From positions 1 to 64,000 of the forward strand of contig NZ_JAMBNP010000016.1 of the NCBI RefSeq assembly GCF_023715145.1: a DNA stretch of 64,000 bases, given 5' to 3'. Each line of letters opens with the position of its first letter. Position 1 is the stretch's first letter. This DNA is from Paenibacillus glycanilyticus. GTDB taxonomy: Bacteria > Bacillota > Bacilli > Paenibacillales > Paenibacillaceae. A model generated the notes under the pieces. The model saw only the letters and a list, made by a program, of their open reading frames with translations. It was not told the origin of the DNA and made no database searches. Below are positions 26,840 through 35,328 of the stretch, piece after piece. The translations under genes were made by a program, and so were the position numbers.

Positions 26840-27514
26840 ATGAAGCAAAATCGTTCGATGCTGGGACTGCTCGCGGCGATCCTGGCGGTCGTCTATTTCA
26901 CCTCGTCCAGCGCAATCGAGATCGCGGCTACAACTACCGGGCTGGCTGCCGTATGGCTGACGGCGAAGGAGAAGCTGTGGACTTGGCCGATCAGTCTGGT
27001 GAATGTGGCGTGCTTCTTCTATATGTTCCTGGACGTTAAGCTGTACGCGGATATGACGCTGCAGGTGTTCTTCTTCGTGCTCAGCATCTACGGCTGGGCG
27101 GTATGGATGACGAAGCGAGGCGGGGCGGCCGTGCGGCCAACAAGAGTCTGGACTCCGCGGATGGCTGTACTGCTTATCGTATTTCTAATCGTGTTCACGT
27201 TGGCGTGGGGCTATCTGCTTGAGCGTCATACCGACGCTTCGATTCCTTATCTTGATGCTTTTATCGCTACGCTCAGTCTGGTTGCCCAATTCCTGCTCTC
27301 CTATAAAATCCTGCAAAGCTGGTATTTCTGGATCGTTGTTGACGTGCTCTCGATCGGCATGTATTTCTACAAGGGGCTGTATACGACCTCGTTCTTATAC
27401 GTGATTTTCCTCGGCATTGCCATTATGGGATTGGTTGAATGGAAGCGGGAATATAATCGTCGCGCTTCAGATCCGCGGACCCAGCGGGATGAGGTGAACA
27501 CGTATGCCGGATAA
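26840..27514 (+). CDS. pnuC: Nicotinamide riboside transporter PnuC
   Basis: The 224-residue membrane protein has about seven hydrophobic segments and the PnuC signature region KEKLWTWPISLVNVACFFYM, followed by LYADMTLQVFFFVLSIYGWA. PnuC carries nicotinamide riboside across the membrane by facilitated diffusion and depends on cytosolic phosphorylation to trap it. That step is supplied by the next gene, nadR, which overlaps it by 11 bp. ATG 26840 follows GAAGG with 7-base spacing. An in-frame frame upstream from 26756 only reads into the regulator gene. Confidence 0.93.
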   Translation: MKQNRSMLGLLAAILAVVYFTSSSAIEIAATTTGLAAVWLTAKEKLWTWPISLVNVACFFYMFLDVKLYADMTLQVFFFVLSIYGWAVWMTKRGGAAVRPTRVWTPRMAVLLIVFLIVFTLAWGYLLERHTDASIPYLDAFIATLSLVAQFLLSYKILQSWYFWIVVDVLSIGMYFYKGLYTTSFLYVIFLGIAIMGLVEWKREYNRRASDPRTQRDEVNTYAG

Positions 27515-28532
27515 AAAGATAGGATTGACGCTAGGCAAATTTGCGCCTTTTCACCGTGGTCACCAGCATGTGGTTGAGACAGCCCTTCAGGAGGTCGGTC
27601 ACCTCATCGTCGTTATTTATGACAGCCCGGAAGTCACGCGGGTTCCATTATCCGTGCGTGCCCGCTGGATCCGCGAGTTGTATCCAACCGTTGAAGTGCT
27701 GGAAGCCTGGGATGGTCCTTCGGACAGCGGAGATACGCCGGAGATCAAGCGTTTGCAGGAGAATTATATTCTTGGACTGCTTGGCGGCAGGAAGGTTGCG
27801 CATTTCTACTCCAGCGAGTTTTATGGCGAGCATATGAGCGAGGCATTGGGAGCGGTCAACCGCCAAGTGGATCCGCTGAGGGAGTTGTTCCCCGTATCCG
27901 GTACCAAGGTAAGAGAGTCCTTATATGATAATAAACATTTAGTAGATTCGGTTGTCTATCGCGATCTCATTACGAATGCGGTATTCCTTGGTGCCCCCTC
28001 CACAGGCAAAACAACGCTTGCCGCCCGCATGGCAGAGGAGCTGTCTTCGGTCTGGATGCCCGAATACGGCAGGGAGTATTGGGAGGAGCATCAGATCGAG
28101 CGCCGCTTGACGCTGGAGCAATTGCTAGAGATTGCGGAAGGCCATCTTGAACGGGAGGAGCGCTTGCTGCTGGGCGCGAGGGATGTGCTGTTCACCGATA
28201 CGAATGCCATGACAACCTATATGTTCTCCCTCTATTATCATGGCATTGCTCATCCCAAGCTCGTAGAGCTCGCGAGCCGGTGCGCCTCCCGTTACGATCT
28301 TGTCTTCCTATGCGAGGATGATATCCCTTACGATGATACGCCGGATCGGTCCGGCGAGGTGAACAGGCAGACTTTCCAGAAGCGGATTGTGGCGGACTTG
28401 ATTGAACGCAAGATTCCTTTTATATCGATTCGCGGCAGCTTGGAGGAGCGAGTGGAGCAGGTAAAAGCCGTCCTTGAACGTTATGAGAAATACAGCAATC
28501 CTTATGAATGGATGGGAGGTGCAAGAGGATGA
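27504..28532 (+). CDS. nadR: NadR-type NMN adenylyltransferase / ribosylnicotinamide kinase
   Basis: The 342-residue enzyme has an N-terminal nucleotidyltransferase domain (LTLGKFAPFHRGHQHVVE, with the HxGH-type motif HRGH, and VSGTKVRE as the ISGTxIR counterpart) and a C-terminal P-loop kinase (GAPSTGKTTLAARMAEE, then the FTDTNAMTT segment). It phosphorylates nicotinamide riboside to NMN and can join NMN with ATP to NAD. The N-terminal helix-turn-helix of enterobacterial NadR is absent, and regulation is probably left to the NrtR-type protein. It overlaps pnuC by 11 bp and the next gene by 4 bp (ATGA). Confidence 0.93.
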   Translation: MPDKKIGLTLGKFAPFHRGHQHVVETALQEVGHLIVVIYDSPEVTRVPLSVRARWIRELYPTVEVLEAWDGPSDSGDTPEIKRLQENYILGLLGGRKVAHFYSSEFYGEHMSEALGAVNRQVDPLRELFPVSGTKVRESLYDNKHLVDSVVYRDLITNAVFLGAPSTGKTTLAARMAEELSSVWMPEYGREYWEEHQIERRLTLEQLLEIAEGHLEREERLLLGARDVLFTDTNAMTTYMFSLYYHGIAHPKLVELASRCASRYDLVFLCEDDIPYDDTPDRSGEVNRQTFQKRIVADLIERKIPFISIRGSLEERVEQVKAVLERYEKYSNPYEWMGGARG

Positions 28533-29410
28533 GGAACCGGATTCTCGGCGGTTTGTTTGGCGTTGCGGTTGGCGACGCGCTGGGCGGAACAACGGAGTTT
28601 ATGAGCGAAGCGGAAATCCGCCTCGAATACGGATGGCTGGAGGAAATCATCGGCGGAGGCGTCTGGGAGCTGGAGGCGGGTGAAATCACGGACGATACGG
28701 CGATGACGATAGCGGTTGCAAGAGGAATTCTGCAAAATCCCGGGGATCCGATCGAAGCGATCGGGGAGCATTTTCTGAGATGGAGGGCGACCAATCCGAA
28801 GGATATCGGCAATATTATCCGGACGGTATTTGACCTTTATGACGGCAGCTGGTCGAAAGCTGCGCGACTGGCAGGCGTGCTGCTGGGCGGGAAAACAGCG
28901 GGAAACGGAACGCTGATGCGCTGCTTGCCGATTGCCCTTGCGTATAAGGAGGCGGCAATAATGGAAGAGGTGACCAAGCGGCAGTCGGAGATGACGCATG
29001 AGGATCCGCTCGCAACGGAAGCTTGCCTCATCTATAACCGGATTGCCAAGAGGCTTCTCCAAGGCGATCAGCTGACCCCGGCCATCCGCGCCGAAATATC
29101 CGGAACCCGCTATGAAGAGCTGCTGCTGAACGGCGGGGCACCGGCATCTCTTCCTGACGGCTTTGTTGTTCATACGATGCAATGGGTTATCCATCATCTT
29201 CTTACTGCAGAATCCTTTGCGGAGGTTGTGCAGCGCGCGGCCAATGGAGGCGGCGACTCGGATACGATTGGCGCCATCGCCGGCGGACTCGCAGGCCTCT
29301 ATTGGGGATATGACGGGATCTTGCCGAAATATTCGGACAAGATCTTGCTGCGACAAGAGCTCATGGAGCTAGGGGACGCATTGTTGGCTGTAAGAGAAAG
29401 AGGACACTAA
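28529..29410 (+). CDS. ADP-ribosylglycohydrolase family protein
   Basis: This 293-residue protein has the ADP-ribosylglycohydrolase (DraG/ARH) fold: LGGLFGVAVGDALGG at the start, EITDDTAMT (metal-binding Asp pair), TAGNGTLMRCLPIAL, and C-terminal GGDSDTIGAIAGGLAGLYWG with the second metal-binding Asp cluster. It hydrolyses ADP-ribose from protein or small molecules. ATG 28529 overlaps the nadR stop and has GGGAGG upstream. Its place in an NrtR-pnuC-nadR operon suggests that it feeds or tunes ADP-ribose, the reported effector of NrtR proteins. A hairpin at 29429-29457 ends the operon. Confidence 0.92.
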   Translation: MRNRILGGLFGVAVGDALGGTTEFMSEAEIRLEYGWLEEIIGGGVWELEAGEITDDTAMTIAVARGILQNPGDPIEAIGEHFLRWRATNPKDIGNIIRTVFDLYDGSWSKAARLAGVLLGGKTAGNGTLMRCLPIALAYKEAAIMEEVTKRQSEMTHEDPLATEACLIYNRIAKRLLQGDQLTPAIRAEISGTRYEELLLNGGAPASLPDGFVVHTMQWVIHHLLTAESFAEVVQRAANGGGDSDTIGAIAGGLAGLYWGYDGILPKYSDKILLRQELMELGDALLAVRERGH

Positions 29411-29428
29411 TCCTGGTTAGAATCATTT

Positions 29429-29457
29429 AAGGGGCTGCCCATGATGGGCAGCCCCTT
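29429..29457. terminator. Strong hairpin after the NAD operon
   Basis: A perfect 12-bp GC-rich stem (29429-29440 with 29446-29457) with loop ATGAT. There is no T-run, so termination may be weaker than the stem suggests. Confidence 0.65.
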
Positions 29458-29497
29458 AAAGCTATATGCTCGGTTGCCGAAGTTGCTTCGCCGGTGG

Positions 29498-29772
29498 CTT
29501 GACGATGCGCGGCATCGTTAAGCCACCAAGTACAGCCAGAATTTAACACCTTAACGATACGCCATATCGTTAAGACATCCAATCAGATGCGAAAAAGGGT
29601 GCTACCGGCTATTTGCATCAAGCTTAACGATGCGCGGCATCGTTAAGCCAACAAGTACAGCCAGAATTTAGTACCTTAACGATATGCCATATCGTTAAGA
29701 AGTCCAGCAAGCCACGAAAAAGGAAGCTACCGGCTATTTGCATCAAGCTTAACGATGCGCGGCATCGTTAAG
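29498..29772. repeat. Five 25-bp palindromes in a 125-bp tandem repeat
   Basis: Palindromes at 29498-29522, 29550-29574, 29623-29647, 29675-29699 and 29748-29772 all have 11-base arms beginning CTTAACGAT (first copy CTTGACGAT) and a 3-base centre. They alternate between a GCG-centred type (1, 3, 5) and a GCC-centred type (2, 4). Like types are exactly 125 bp apart, and the intervening text (for example ACAAGTACAGCCAGAATTTA) is also repeated. It lies between two convergent genes, so it could work as a terminator, RNA stabiliser or REP-like element. No coding potential. Confidence 0.9.
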
Positions 29773-29811
29773 CTGTCCAGCCAAGCTGAAAAAGACGGAA
29801 TCGGCCAACGC

Positions 29812-30540
29812 CTATTTCGTCTTTTTCCAATACACGCCTGTGATATCGATAACAACAAGCGGATCGGTAATGTTATGAGCGGCGCGGAAATCATGTACGG
29901 CCGCGGCACAATAGCCGATGGAGTAGTCGTCAATGATGACATAGCCGCCGATGGAAACCTTCGGATACAGATTGGTCAATGCATCCATTGTGGAGGAATA
30001 CATGTCGCCGTCCAGGCGGGCAATGGCGATTTTCTCCGTTGGCGCCGTAGGCAGCGTGTCCTTGAACCAGCCCTTCAGAAAAACAACGCTGTCGTCCAGC
30101 AAATCATATTTGCGGAAGTTGCTTTGTACCTCGGGCAAGGAAACGCGCAAAAAGTCCTGTTCGTGGAATTTGGAGGTTGCATCGACCGGATAGAGAGGAT
30201 CCGGCTTAGGCAGTCCTTCAAAGGAATCGGCAACAAGAACCTTCCGGTTCCTGACGCCGTGTGCTTTCAGAAAACCGCGCATAAAGATACACGCTCCGCC
30301 GCGCCATACGCCGGTCTCAATAAAGTCGCCTTGCACGTTGTTGGTAATGACGTCATTCATCAGCATATGGAGATTATTCATACGGATCCGCCCGATCATG
30401 CTATGTGCAATAATGGGCCAATCCAGGCCTTGAAGGCGGTTTTCCTTCGTGGCGCCCGGCTCATGCTCCAGCCAGATTTCAAATAATATCGCTTTCTTCA
30501 ACAATTCCAAATACATTTCAGTTGCTGTAATATTGCGCAT
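29812..30540 (-). CDS. TylF/MycF-like O-methyltransferase
   Basis: The 242-residue protein matches the macrocin-O-methyltransferase family: MIGRIRMNNLHMLMNDVI, then DFIETGVWRGGACIFMRGFL as the AdoMet-binding motif, VLVADSFEGLPKPD, and IAIARLDGDMYSSTMDAL with IDDYS (metal-binding acidic residues). Members methylate hydroxyl groups of sugars, in macrolide deoxysugars but also in uncharacterised glycans. No biosynthetic cluster is next to it, so a cell-surface sugar or orphan substrate is more likely than an antibiotic. ATG 30540 follows AAGGA with 9-base spacing. It is convergent with the NAD operon and separated from it by the palindrome array. Confidence 0.88.
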   Translation of the reverse strand: MRNITATEMYLELLKKAILFEIWLEHEPGATKENRLQGLDWPIIAHSMIGRIRMNNLHMLMNDVITNNVQGDFIETGVWRGGACIFMRGFLKAHGVRNRKVLVADSFEGLPKPDPLYPVDATSKFHEQDFLRVSLPEVQSNFRKYDLLDDSVVFLKGWFKDTLPTAPTEKIAIARLDGDMYSSTMDALTNLYPKVSIGGYVIIDDYSIGYCAAAVHDFRAAHNITDPLVVIDITGVYWKKTK

Positions 30541-30700
30541 AATCACAGTCCTTTGCATTCTTAGTGTTAACGTAAGAATATGAACCAAGCTTGCAAATGG
30601 CTTGTGTGTACGACCACAGGAGCGGAAAAAGCTCAATAACGCCCTTTCTGCCGGAATAACTATCGTAAAAAGTTTTACCCATTATTTATAAATATGCACA

Positions 30701-30748
30701 TTGACATCAATTTTGATATAGCATTATAATATATCCATTATAACAAAT
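30701..30748 (+). promoter_or_regulatory. Promoter and TATAACAAAT operator of the GtaA-like gene
   Basis: TTGACA (30701-30706) and TATAAT (30725-30730) are spaced by 18 bp. ATTATAACAAAT at 30737-30748 lies over the transcription start. The same 12-mer, inverted, precedes the regulator gene at 32937-32948. Confidence 0.75.
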
Positions 30749-30774
30749 GTATATATGATAAAGGAGATGTTTTC

Positions 30775-32814
30775 ATGTCCGCAATTCGTCCTCCTGCAGT
30801 TCCTCTCGTAACCGTAGATCCTTATTTCAGTGTATGGTCGCAGGCTGACCGGCTGACTGATGATTTTACCCGCCACTGGACGGGGCAAAGACATGCCATG
30901 ACTGGCTTGATTTGCATTGACGGTACTGTACAACGGTTTGCCGGCCTGGTAGAAGCTAATGCCGAGCGTTACTATACAGAGCCGCAAGCGATGGAGCAAT
31001 TGAGCGTATCCGTCTCTCCGCTGAGCACGGTCTATACGTTCCAATCGGCAGGAGTTGAATTGACGGTTCGCTTTACTTCTCCGCTGCTTCTGAATGATCT
31101 CGACGTGTTATCGAGACCGGCTTCGTACGTGGCTTTTGAAGTGCGTTCGATTGATGGCGTGGAGCATGACGTTCAAATCTACTTCGACGTCACCGGCGAA
31201 TGGTGCGTGGATCAATCGAAGCAGGCGGTTATCAGCAAGAAGCAGGAAGAAGGCGGACTGATCTCCCTGCAGATCGGTCATGAGAAGCAGGAGGTTGTGA
31301 ACCGTTCCGGTGACGACCACCGCATCGACTGGGGCTATTTCTATCTGAACGCGGAGCAATCCGACCAGGTGAACGGATACATAGCACCTGCTCACATCCG
31401 CAAAAACTTCGTACGGGGCGAGAAGCTGGCCGAGTCGGTTACAGAGACCGAAGCTCAGGTTGTTGCGGACGTACAGCCGGTAATGGCGTTAGTCTACAAC
31501 ATTGGCAGCGTTGGTGCCGTTACGGAGAAACGCCTCGCTGTACTCGCTTATGACGATATCGTTGCCATCGAATATTTCGGAGACAAGCTGCAGGCTTATT
31601 GGAAAAGAAACGGGCAAACCACGCCTGAGATGATTGCAGCCGCGTTTACGGAATATGAAAGCCTGCTCGCGCGCTGCGCTGCCTTTGATAAGCAGATCGT
31701 AGCCGAAGGCGAGAAGTCCGGCGGCAGCCGTTATGCGGATCTGCTGGCCTTGTCCTACCGCCAGGCTATTGCCGCGCACAAGCTTGTAGCGGATACGGAA
31801 GGCGGGCTGCTCTTCCTGTCCAAGGAATGCTACAGCAACGGCTGCATGGCTACGGTTGACGTAAGCTATCCGTCTGTACCGATGTTCCTGCTGTATGCTC
31901 CGGAGCTGGTTGAAGGGATGATCCGTCCGATCCTGAAATATGCGGAGAGCGATGCTTGGACGTTCGAATTTGCGCCGCATGATATCGGTCAATATCCGAT
32001 TGGCAACGGCCAAGTGTATAGCGAGAACCAACGCGAAGGACAAATGCCGGTTGAAGAATGCGGCAATATGCTCGTCATGGCCGCATCCGTAGCTCTTGCG
32101 GGCGGCAACCGCGATTATCTGTTCAGCCATATCGGCATTCTCGGAGAGTGGGCAGACTACTTGACCGAGTTTGGTCTGGATCCGGAAAACCAGCTGTGCA
32201 CCGACGACTTCGCCGGGCATCTGGCACGCAACGCGAACCTGTCCGTGAAGGCCGTTATGGGCGTAGCCAGCTATTCCATTCTGAAGAAGCTGCAAGGGGA
32301 TGAAGAAACCGCATCCCGCTATATGGCCAAAGCCAAGGAAATGGCGGAAGCATGGCAAGTGCTTGCGGCAGACGGCGACCATACGAAGCTGGCCTTTGGC
32401 GAGGAAGGCACCTGGAGCCTCAAATATAACCTGATCTGGGATGTGCTGTTTGGCACAGAGCTGTTCTCCAAGGAAATGATCAACAAGGAGATCAGCTGGT
32501 ATAAGAAGATGAAAAATGACTACGGTACGCCGCTTGATAACCGTGCTGCGTACACGAAAAACGACTGGCTCGTTTGGTCCGCCGCTTTGTCGGATGATCA
32601 GAATGATTTCAACGAGCTGGTGAGCCCGATCTGGGATATGCTGAACGAATCGGCTGACCGCGTGCAGTTCTCGGACTGGACGGATACGGTTACGGCCCGC
32701 CAGATCGGCTTCCAGCACCGGACGGTTGTCGGAGGCATCTTCATGAAGGTGCTGAAGGATAAAGGAATCATGAAGGCCTTCCAAACGGTTTCTTCCATTA
32801 ACGAAGGCAAGTAA
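30775..32814 (+). CDS. GtaA-like protein (DUF5127/DUF4965/DUF1793 family)
   Basis: The 679-residue intracellular protein has the layout of fungal glutaminase A-like proteins: N-terminal PPAVPLVTVDPYFSVWSQ and a beta-sandwich (DUF5127/4964), then an (alpha/alpha) barrel (DUF4965/DUF1793) with LSYRQAIAAHKLV, LLFLSKECYSNGCMATVDVSYPS and a long PYD-like region GTWSLKYNLIWD. No signal peptide is present, unlike secreted fungal members. The family fold resembles glycoside hydrolases, and the setting, a sugar-import and alpha-mannosidase locus, favours a carbohydrate substrate over glutamine. The promoter carries the regulon element of the downstream regulator. Start ATG 30775 with AAAGGAG. Confidence 0.8.
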   Translation: MSAIRPPAVPLVTVDPYFSVWSQADRLTDDFTRHWTGQRHAMTGLICIDGTVQRFAGLVEANAERYYTEPQAMEQLSVSVSPLSTVYTFQSAGVELTVRFTSPLLLNDLDVLSRPASYVAFEVRSIDGVEHDVQIYFDVTGEWCVDQSKQAVISKKQEEGGLISLQIGHEKQEVVNRSGDDHRIDWGYFYLNAEQSDQVNGYIAPAHIRKNFVRGEKLAESVTETEAQVVADVQPVMALVYNIGSVGAVTEKRLAVLAYDDIVAIEYFGDKLQAYWKRNGQTTPEMIAAAFTEYESLLARCAAFDKQIVAEGEKSGGSRYADLLALSYRQAIAAHKLVADTEGGLLFLSKECYSNGCMATVDVSYPSVPMFLLYAPELVEGMIRPILKYAESDAWTFEFAPHDIGQYPIGNGQVYSENQREGQMPVEECGNMLVMAASVALAGGNRDYLFSHIGILGEWADYLTEFGLDPENQLCTDDFAGHLARNANLSVKAVMGVASYSILKKLQGDEETASRYMAKAKEMAEAWQVLAADGDHTKLAFGEEGTWSLKYNLIWDVLFGTELFSKEMINKEISWYKKMKNDYGTPLDNRAAYTKNDWLVWSAALSDDQNDFNELVSPIWDMLNESADRVQFSDWTDTVTARQIGFQHRTVVGGIFMKVLKDKGIMKAFQTVSSINEGK

Positions 32815-32837
32815 ATTTATAGACCTGTGAGGAACGG

Positions 32838-32865
32838 GGGCGCCTGTGAAGTGCGCCCTTCTTTT
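32838..32865 (+). terminator. Terminator after the GtaA-like gene
   Basis: GGGCGC (32838-32843) pairs with GCGCCC (32853-32858), followed by TTCTTTTTC. Confidence 0.7.
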
Positions 32866-32891
32866 TCATCTATAGACTATAAAAAATAGAC

Positions 32892-32948
32892 ATTTGTTTA
32901 TAATAACTTCTTTGTTAACAAACCTATACATGGTATATTTGTTATAAT
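32892..32948 (+). promoter_or_regulatory. Autoregulatory region of the GntR/LacI-type gene
   Basis: Three candidate protein-binding elements: ATTTGTTTATAAT (32892-32904), the palindrome TTTGTTAACAAA (32911-32922), and ATTTGTTATAAT (32937-32948), which is the exact reverse complement of the operator before the GtaA-like gene. A possible promoter is TTGTTA (32912-32917), 16 bp, TATATT (32934-32939). Confidence 0.65.
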
Positions 32949-32981
32949 CAATGAATTGCGGTCCGGATAGGAGGATTACGC

Positions 32982-34118
32982 TTGAGCCAAGATAGAGAAC
33001 CTCTGTATATTAAGATACAGAACCATTTCAAGGATTTGATCATTTCCAGGGAGCTCGTCGAAGACGATAAAATCCCGACAGAGAAGGATCTGATGGACGA
33101 CTTCGACGTTAGTCGGATTACGGTTGTCAACGCGCTGGCCGAGCTGGCGAAGGACGGATGGATTTACCGGATTCCGGGCAGAGGAAGCTTTGTCAAAGGC
33201 ATTCCGGAAACCCAGATGGCGGCAAGCCCGACGATCAGCGAGGCGCGCAGAGAGAAGAAGGAGCCAAAAGTAAAGATTGGCCTTGTCTTCCCCGTGCTCG
33301 GCGACTACTTCGCCATTCGCTTGATAGCAGGGATAACGGACGGCCTGAAGGCCAAAGGCTATTCGCTTGTTGTTATGCTCACCAACAACTCCAAGGAGCA
33401 GGAAAAGGAAGTTATCCGGGAGCTGAAGAACACGGTTGACGGGCTTATTATTTTTCCGGTTGATGCGGAGGTCTATAACGAGGAAATTATCGCGCTTAAG
33501 ATGCAGAACTATCCGTTTGTCCTGATTGACCGGTATCTGCCGGGCGTGGAGACTAACGTTGTTGCGTCAGACAGCGCATTTGCAACGATGCTGGCGGTTG
33601 ACCATCTATGGGAGCTGGGGCACCGGAATATCGCGATCTGCTCGGACTCGCCGCTCATGACGGTGTCGGTAGACGAGCGTATTCAAGGCTACTCCGAAGC
33701 CTTGAAGCAGAAGGGCGCTATGATTAACCCTTCGCTTATCTTGAATGACATTCATATTAACGGCGGCGGCATGAATGCGGAGCATCCGTTTTTCCGCTTT
33801 GTGAAAAATCAGATGGCAACCGCCTATATCGCTTTGAACTGCTCGCTGGGCGTTCAGATTTTATCGATTGCCAAGCAGGTTGGTCTCCGCGTGCCGGAGG
33901 ATATCTCCATTGTAACGTTTGATAACCCGACGCCGCTGCTCGAGGAATTCAGCTCGCTTACCCATATTGACCAATCGGAATATAATATGGGCATAGAGGC
34001 TGTTCAGCTGCTGCTTCAAGTGATCGAGAATAAGGGCAAGCAGCCGATCAAATTCGAGAAGAAAATATTGAAGCCAAGCCTGGTCGTCCGCAAAACCACA
34101 GCCAAAGCAAAGGCCTAA
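32982..34118 (+). CDS. GntR-family regulator with LacI-type sugar-binding domain (AraR architecture)
   Basis: The 378-residue protein joins a GntR winged helix (PLYIKIQNHFKDLI... TEKDLMDDFDVSRITVVNALAELAKDGW, GRGSFV) to a periplasmic-binding-protein-like effector domain from about residue 90 (KIGLVFPVLGDYFAIRLIAGI to the C-terminus, with VLIDRYLPGVETNVVASDS and EDISIVTFDNP). This is the AraR layout, a sugar-released repressor. The start is TTG 32982 with AGGAGG 7 bases upstream. The inverted copy of the operator in front of its own gene and further copies before the transporter and lipoprotein genes suggest that it controls the whole locus. The inducer is unknown, perhaps a mannoside. Confidence 0.9.
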   Translation: MSQDREPLYIKIQNHFKDLIISRELVEDDKIPTEKDLMDDFDVSRITVVNALAELAKDGWIYRIPGRGSFVKGIPETQMAASPTISEARREKKEPKVKIGLVFPVLGDYFAIRLIAGITDGLKAKGYSLVVMLTNNSKEQEKEVIRELKNTVDGLIIFPVDAEVYNEEIIALKMQNYPFVLIDRYLPGVETNVVASDSAFATMLAVDHLWELGHRNIAICSDSPLMTVSVDERIQGYSEALKQKGAMINPSLILNDIHINGGGMNAEHPFFRFVKNQMATAYIALNCSLGVQILSIAKQVGLRVPEDISIVTFDNPTPLLEEFSSLTHIDQSEYNMGIEAVQLLLQVIENKGKQPIKFEKKILKPSLVVRKTTAKAKA

Positions 34119-34146
34119 CCGAATCAGACAAGCTAAAATAGACGAG

Positions 34147-34191
34147 AAAACCCGATCCCCTTCACCAAGGGCATCGGGTTTTCTTTTTTTT
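34147..34191 (+). terminator. Terminator after the regulator gene
   Basis: AAAACCCGAT (34147-34156) pairs with ATCGGGTTTT (34173-34182), followed by CTTTTTTTTTC. Confidence 0.88.
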
Positions 34192-34248
34192 TCTAACCAG
34201 TATAGAACGGGCGGCTCATCTTCAAATGGCTTCGTAGAGGTTTTCTCA

Positions 34249-34276
34249 TTGACTAATTTGATATAACAAATATAAT
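34249..34276 (+). promoter_or_regulatory. Promoter and operator of the ABC permease operon
   Basis: TTGACT (34249-34254) and TATAAT (34271-34276) are 16 bp apart. The element TATAACAAAT (34262-34271) fills the spacer and runs into the -10, so binding would exclude RNA polymerase. Confidence 0.75.
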
Positions 34277-34332
34277 CTATTGTATAGGGATTTTATAGCA
34301 TTTGAGTAAGTCTAAAACAAGCAAGGAGGAAG

Positions 34333-35328
34333 ATGAACATGAATGACAGGAAAGCAGTAGAAACAGCCCCGTTGCATCTGCCGGTCAAGAGCGCATCAAC
34401 ACAGTCCTCTCTCAAGAAGTTTGCGGTCAGACACAAAGATGCATTAATCGCTGCGGCGATATTAAGTCCGATGATCCTGTGGTGGCTGGTTTTATCGGGG
34501 TTCCCGACCATGTTTGGTTTTTTTCTCGGATTTTTCGAGTGGGTCGGCATTGCGGACAGCCCCAAATTTGTTTGGTTCGATAACTATGTAAGGTTCTTCC
34601 AGGATCCGTTATACTACGAAGCCCTGTGGAGATCCATCTGGTTAGGTGGACTTGTAACCTCCATTACTCTAATCGCCGGCTTTGGCGCGGCCCTGCTGAT
34701 GAATATGCCGTTGTTCGGCAAAGGCGTCTACCGGTCCATCTGGTATATTCCGGCGGTTACTTCAACCGTCGCAACCACGCAGATCTTCAATCTCTTGCTC
34801 GATACAAATAATGGCGTTATCAATAACTTCCTGAAGTCGATTGGCAAGGAGCCGATCGTTTGGCAATATTCCGTCTTTTGGGGCGTGTTCTGGATTGTCG
34901 TCTACTCCGTGTGGAAGGGTGTAGGGGGCGCGGCGCTGATCTGGCTCGCAGGTCTGCAATCCGTAGACGTCTCCTTGTATGAAGCAGCCGAAATCGACGG
35001 CGCAGGGCGCTGGGGCAAGCTTTGGAACGTGACGCTTCCGGGCCTTAAGCCTATTGCAACCTACATCGTCATTACGAGCCTGATCGGCGCGATTCAGATC
35101 TACGAGCAAGTATTGTTTATGACAAACGGCGGTCCTTACGGCAAGACAGAGGTACTCGTGTTCCGTATTTACCGCGATGCGTTCTGGGATTTCAACATGG
35201 GTATGGCGGGCGCGTCTTCGCTCATCATGGCTGTCGTTGTTTTTGTCGGAACCGTGTTCTACTACCGCTGGTCGACGAACTCCGACAGAAGCAACACGAT
35301 CAAGATCAAAGGAGGACCTAAATCATGA
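34333..35328 (+). CDS. ABC sugar transporter permease (UgpA/LplB-like)
   Basis: The 331-residue inner-membrane protein has six main hydrophobic segments and the EAA loop (YEAAEIDGAGRWGKLWNVTLPGLKP) that contacts the ATPase. It is the first permease of a carbohydrate-uptake ABC importer, paired with the next gene by a 4-bp overlap. No ATPase gene is nearby, as is usual in Bacillales where a shared MsmX-like ATPase serves many importers. AGGAGG lies directly before ATG 34333; ATG 34339 is a possible alternative. Confidence 0.92.
   Translation: MNMNDRKAVETAPLHLPVKSASTQSSLKKFAVRHKDALIAAAILSPMILWWLVLSGFPTMFGFFLGFFEWVGIADSPKFVWFDNYVRFFQDPLYYEALWRSIWLGGLVTSITLIAGFGAALLMNMPLFGKGVYRSIWYIPAVTSTVATTQIFNLLLDTNNGVINNFLKSIGKEPIVWQYSVFWGVFWIVVYSVWKGVGGAALIWLAGLQSVDVSLYEAAEIDGAGRWGKLWNVTLPGLKPIATYIVITSLIGAIQIYEQVLFMTNGGPYGKTEVLVFRIYRDAFWDFNMGMAGASSLIMAVVVFVGTVFYYRWSTNSDRSNTIKIKGGPKS

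Noticed and set aside
29498..29772. Palindrome array considered as an insertion sequence or MITE
   Set aside because: No terminal inverted repeats around the whole array, no target duplication and no transposase.
29755..30486. Plus-strand frame of 243 codons over the TylF-like gene
   Set aside because: The minus strand carries clear O-methyltransferase motifs and a better start; the plus frame is its antisense shadow and runs through the palindrome array.
31489..32784. Long minus-strand open frame (over 430 codons) opposite the GtaA-like gene
   Set aside because: Shadow of a recognised gene on the plus strand; no ribosome site and no motif.
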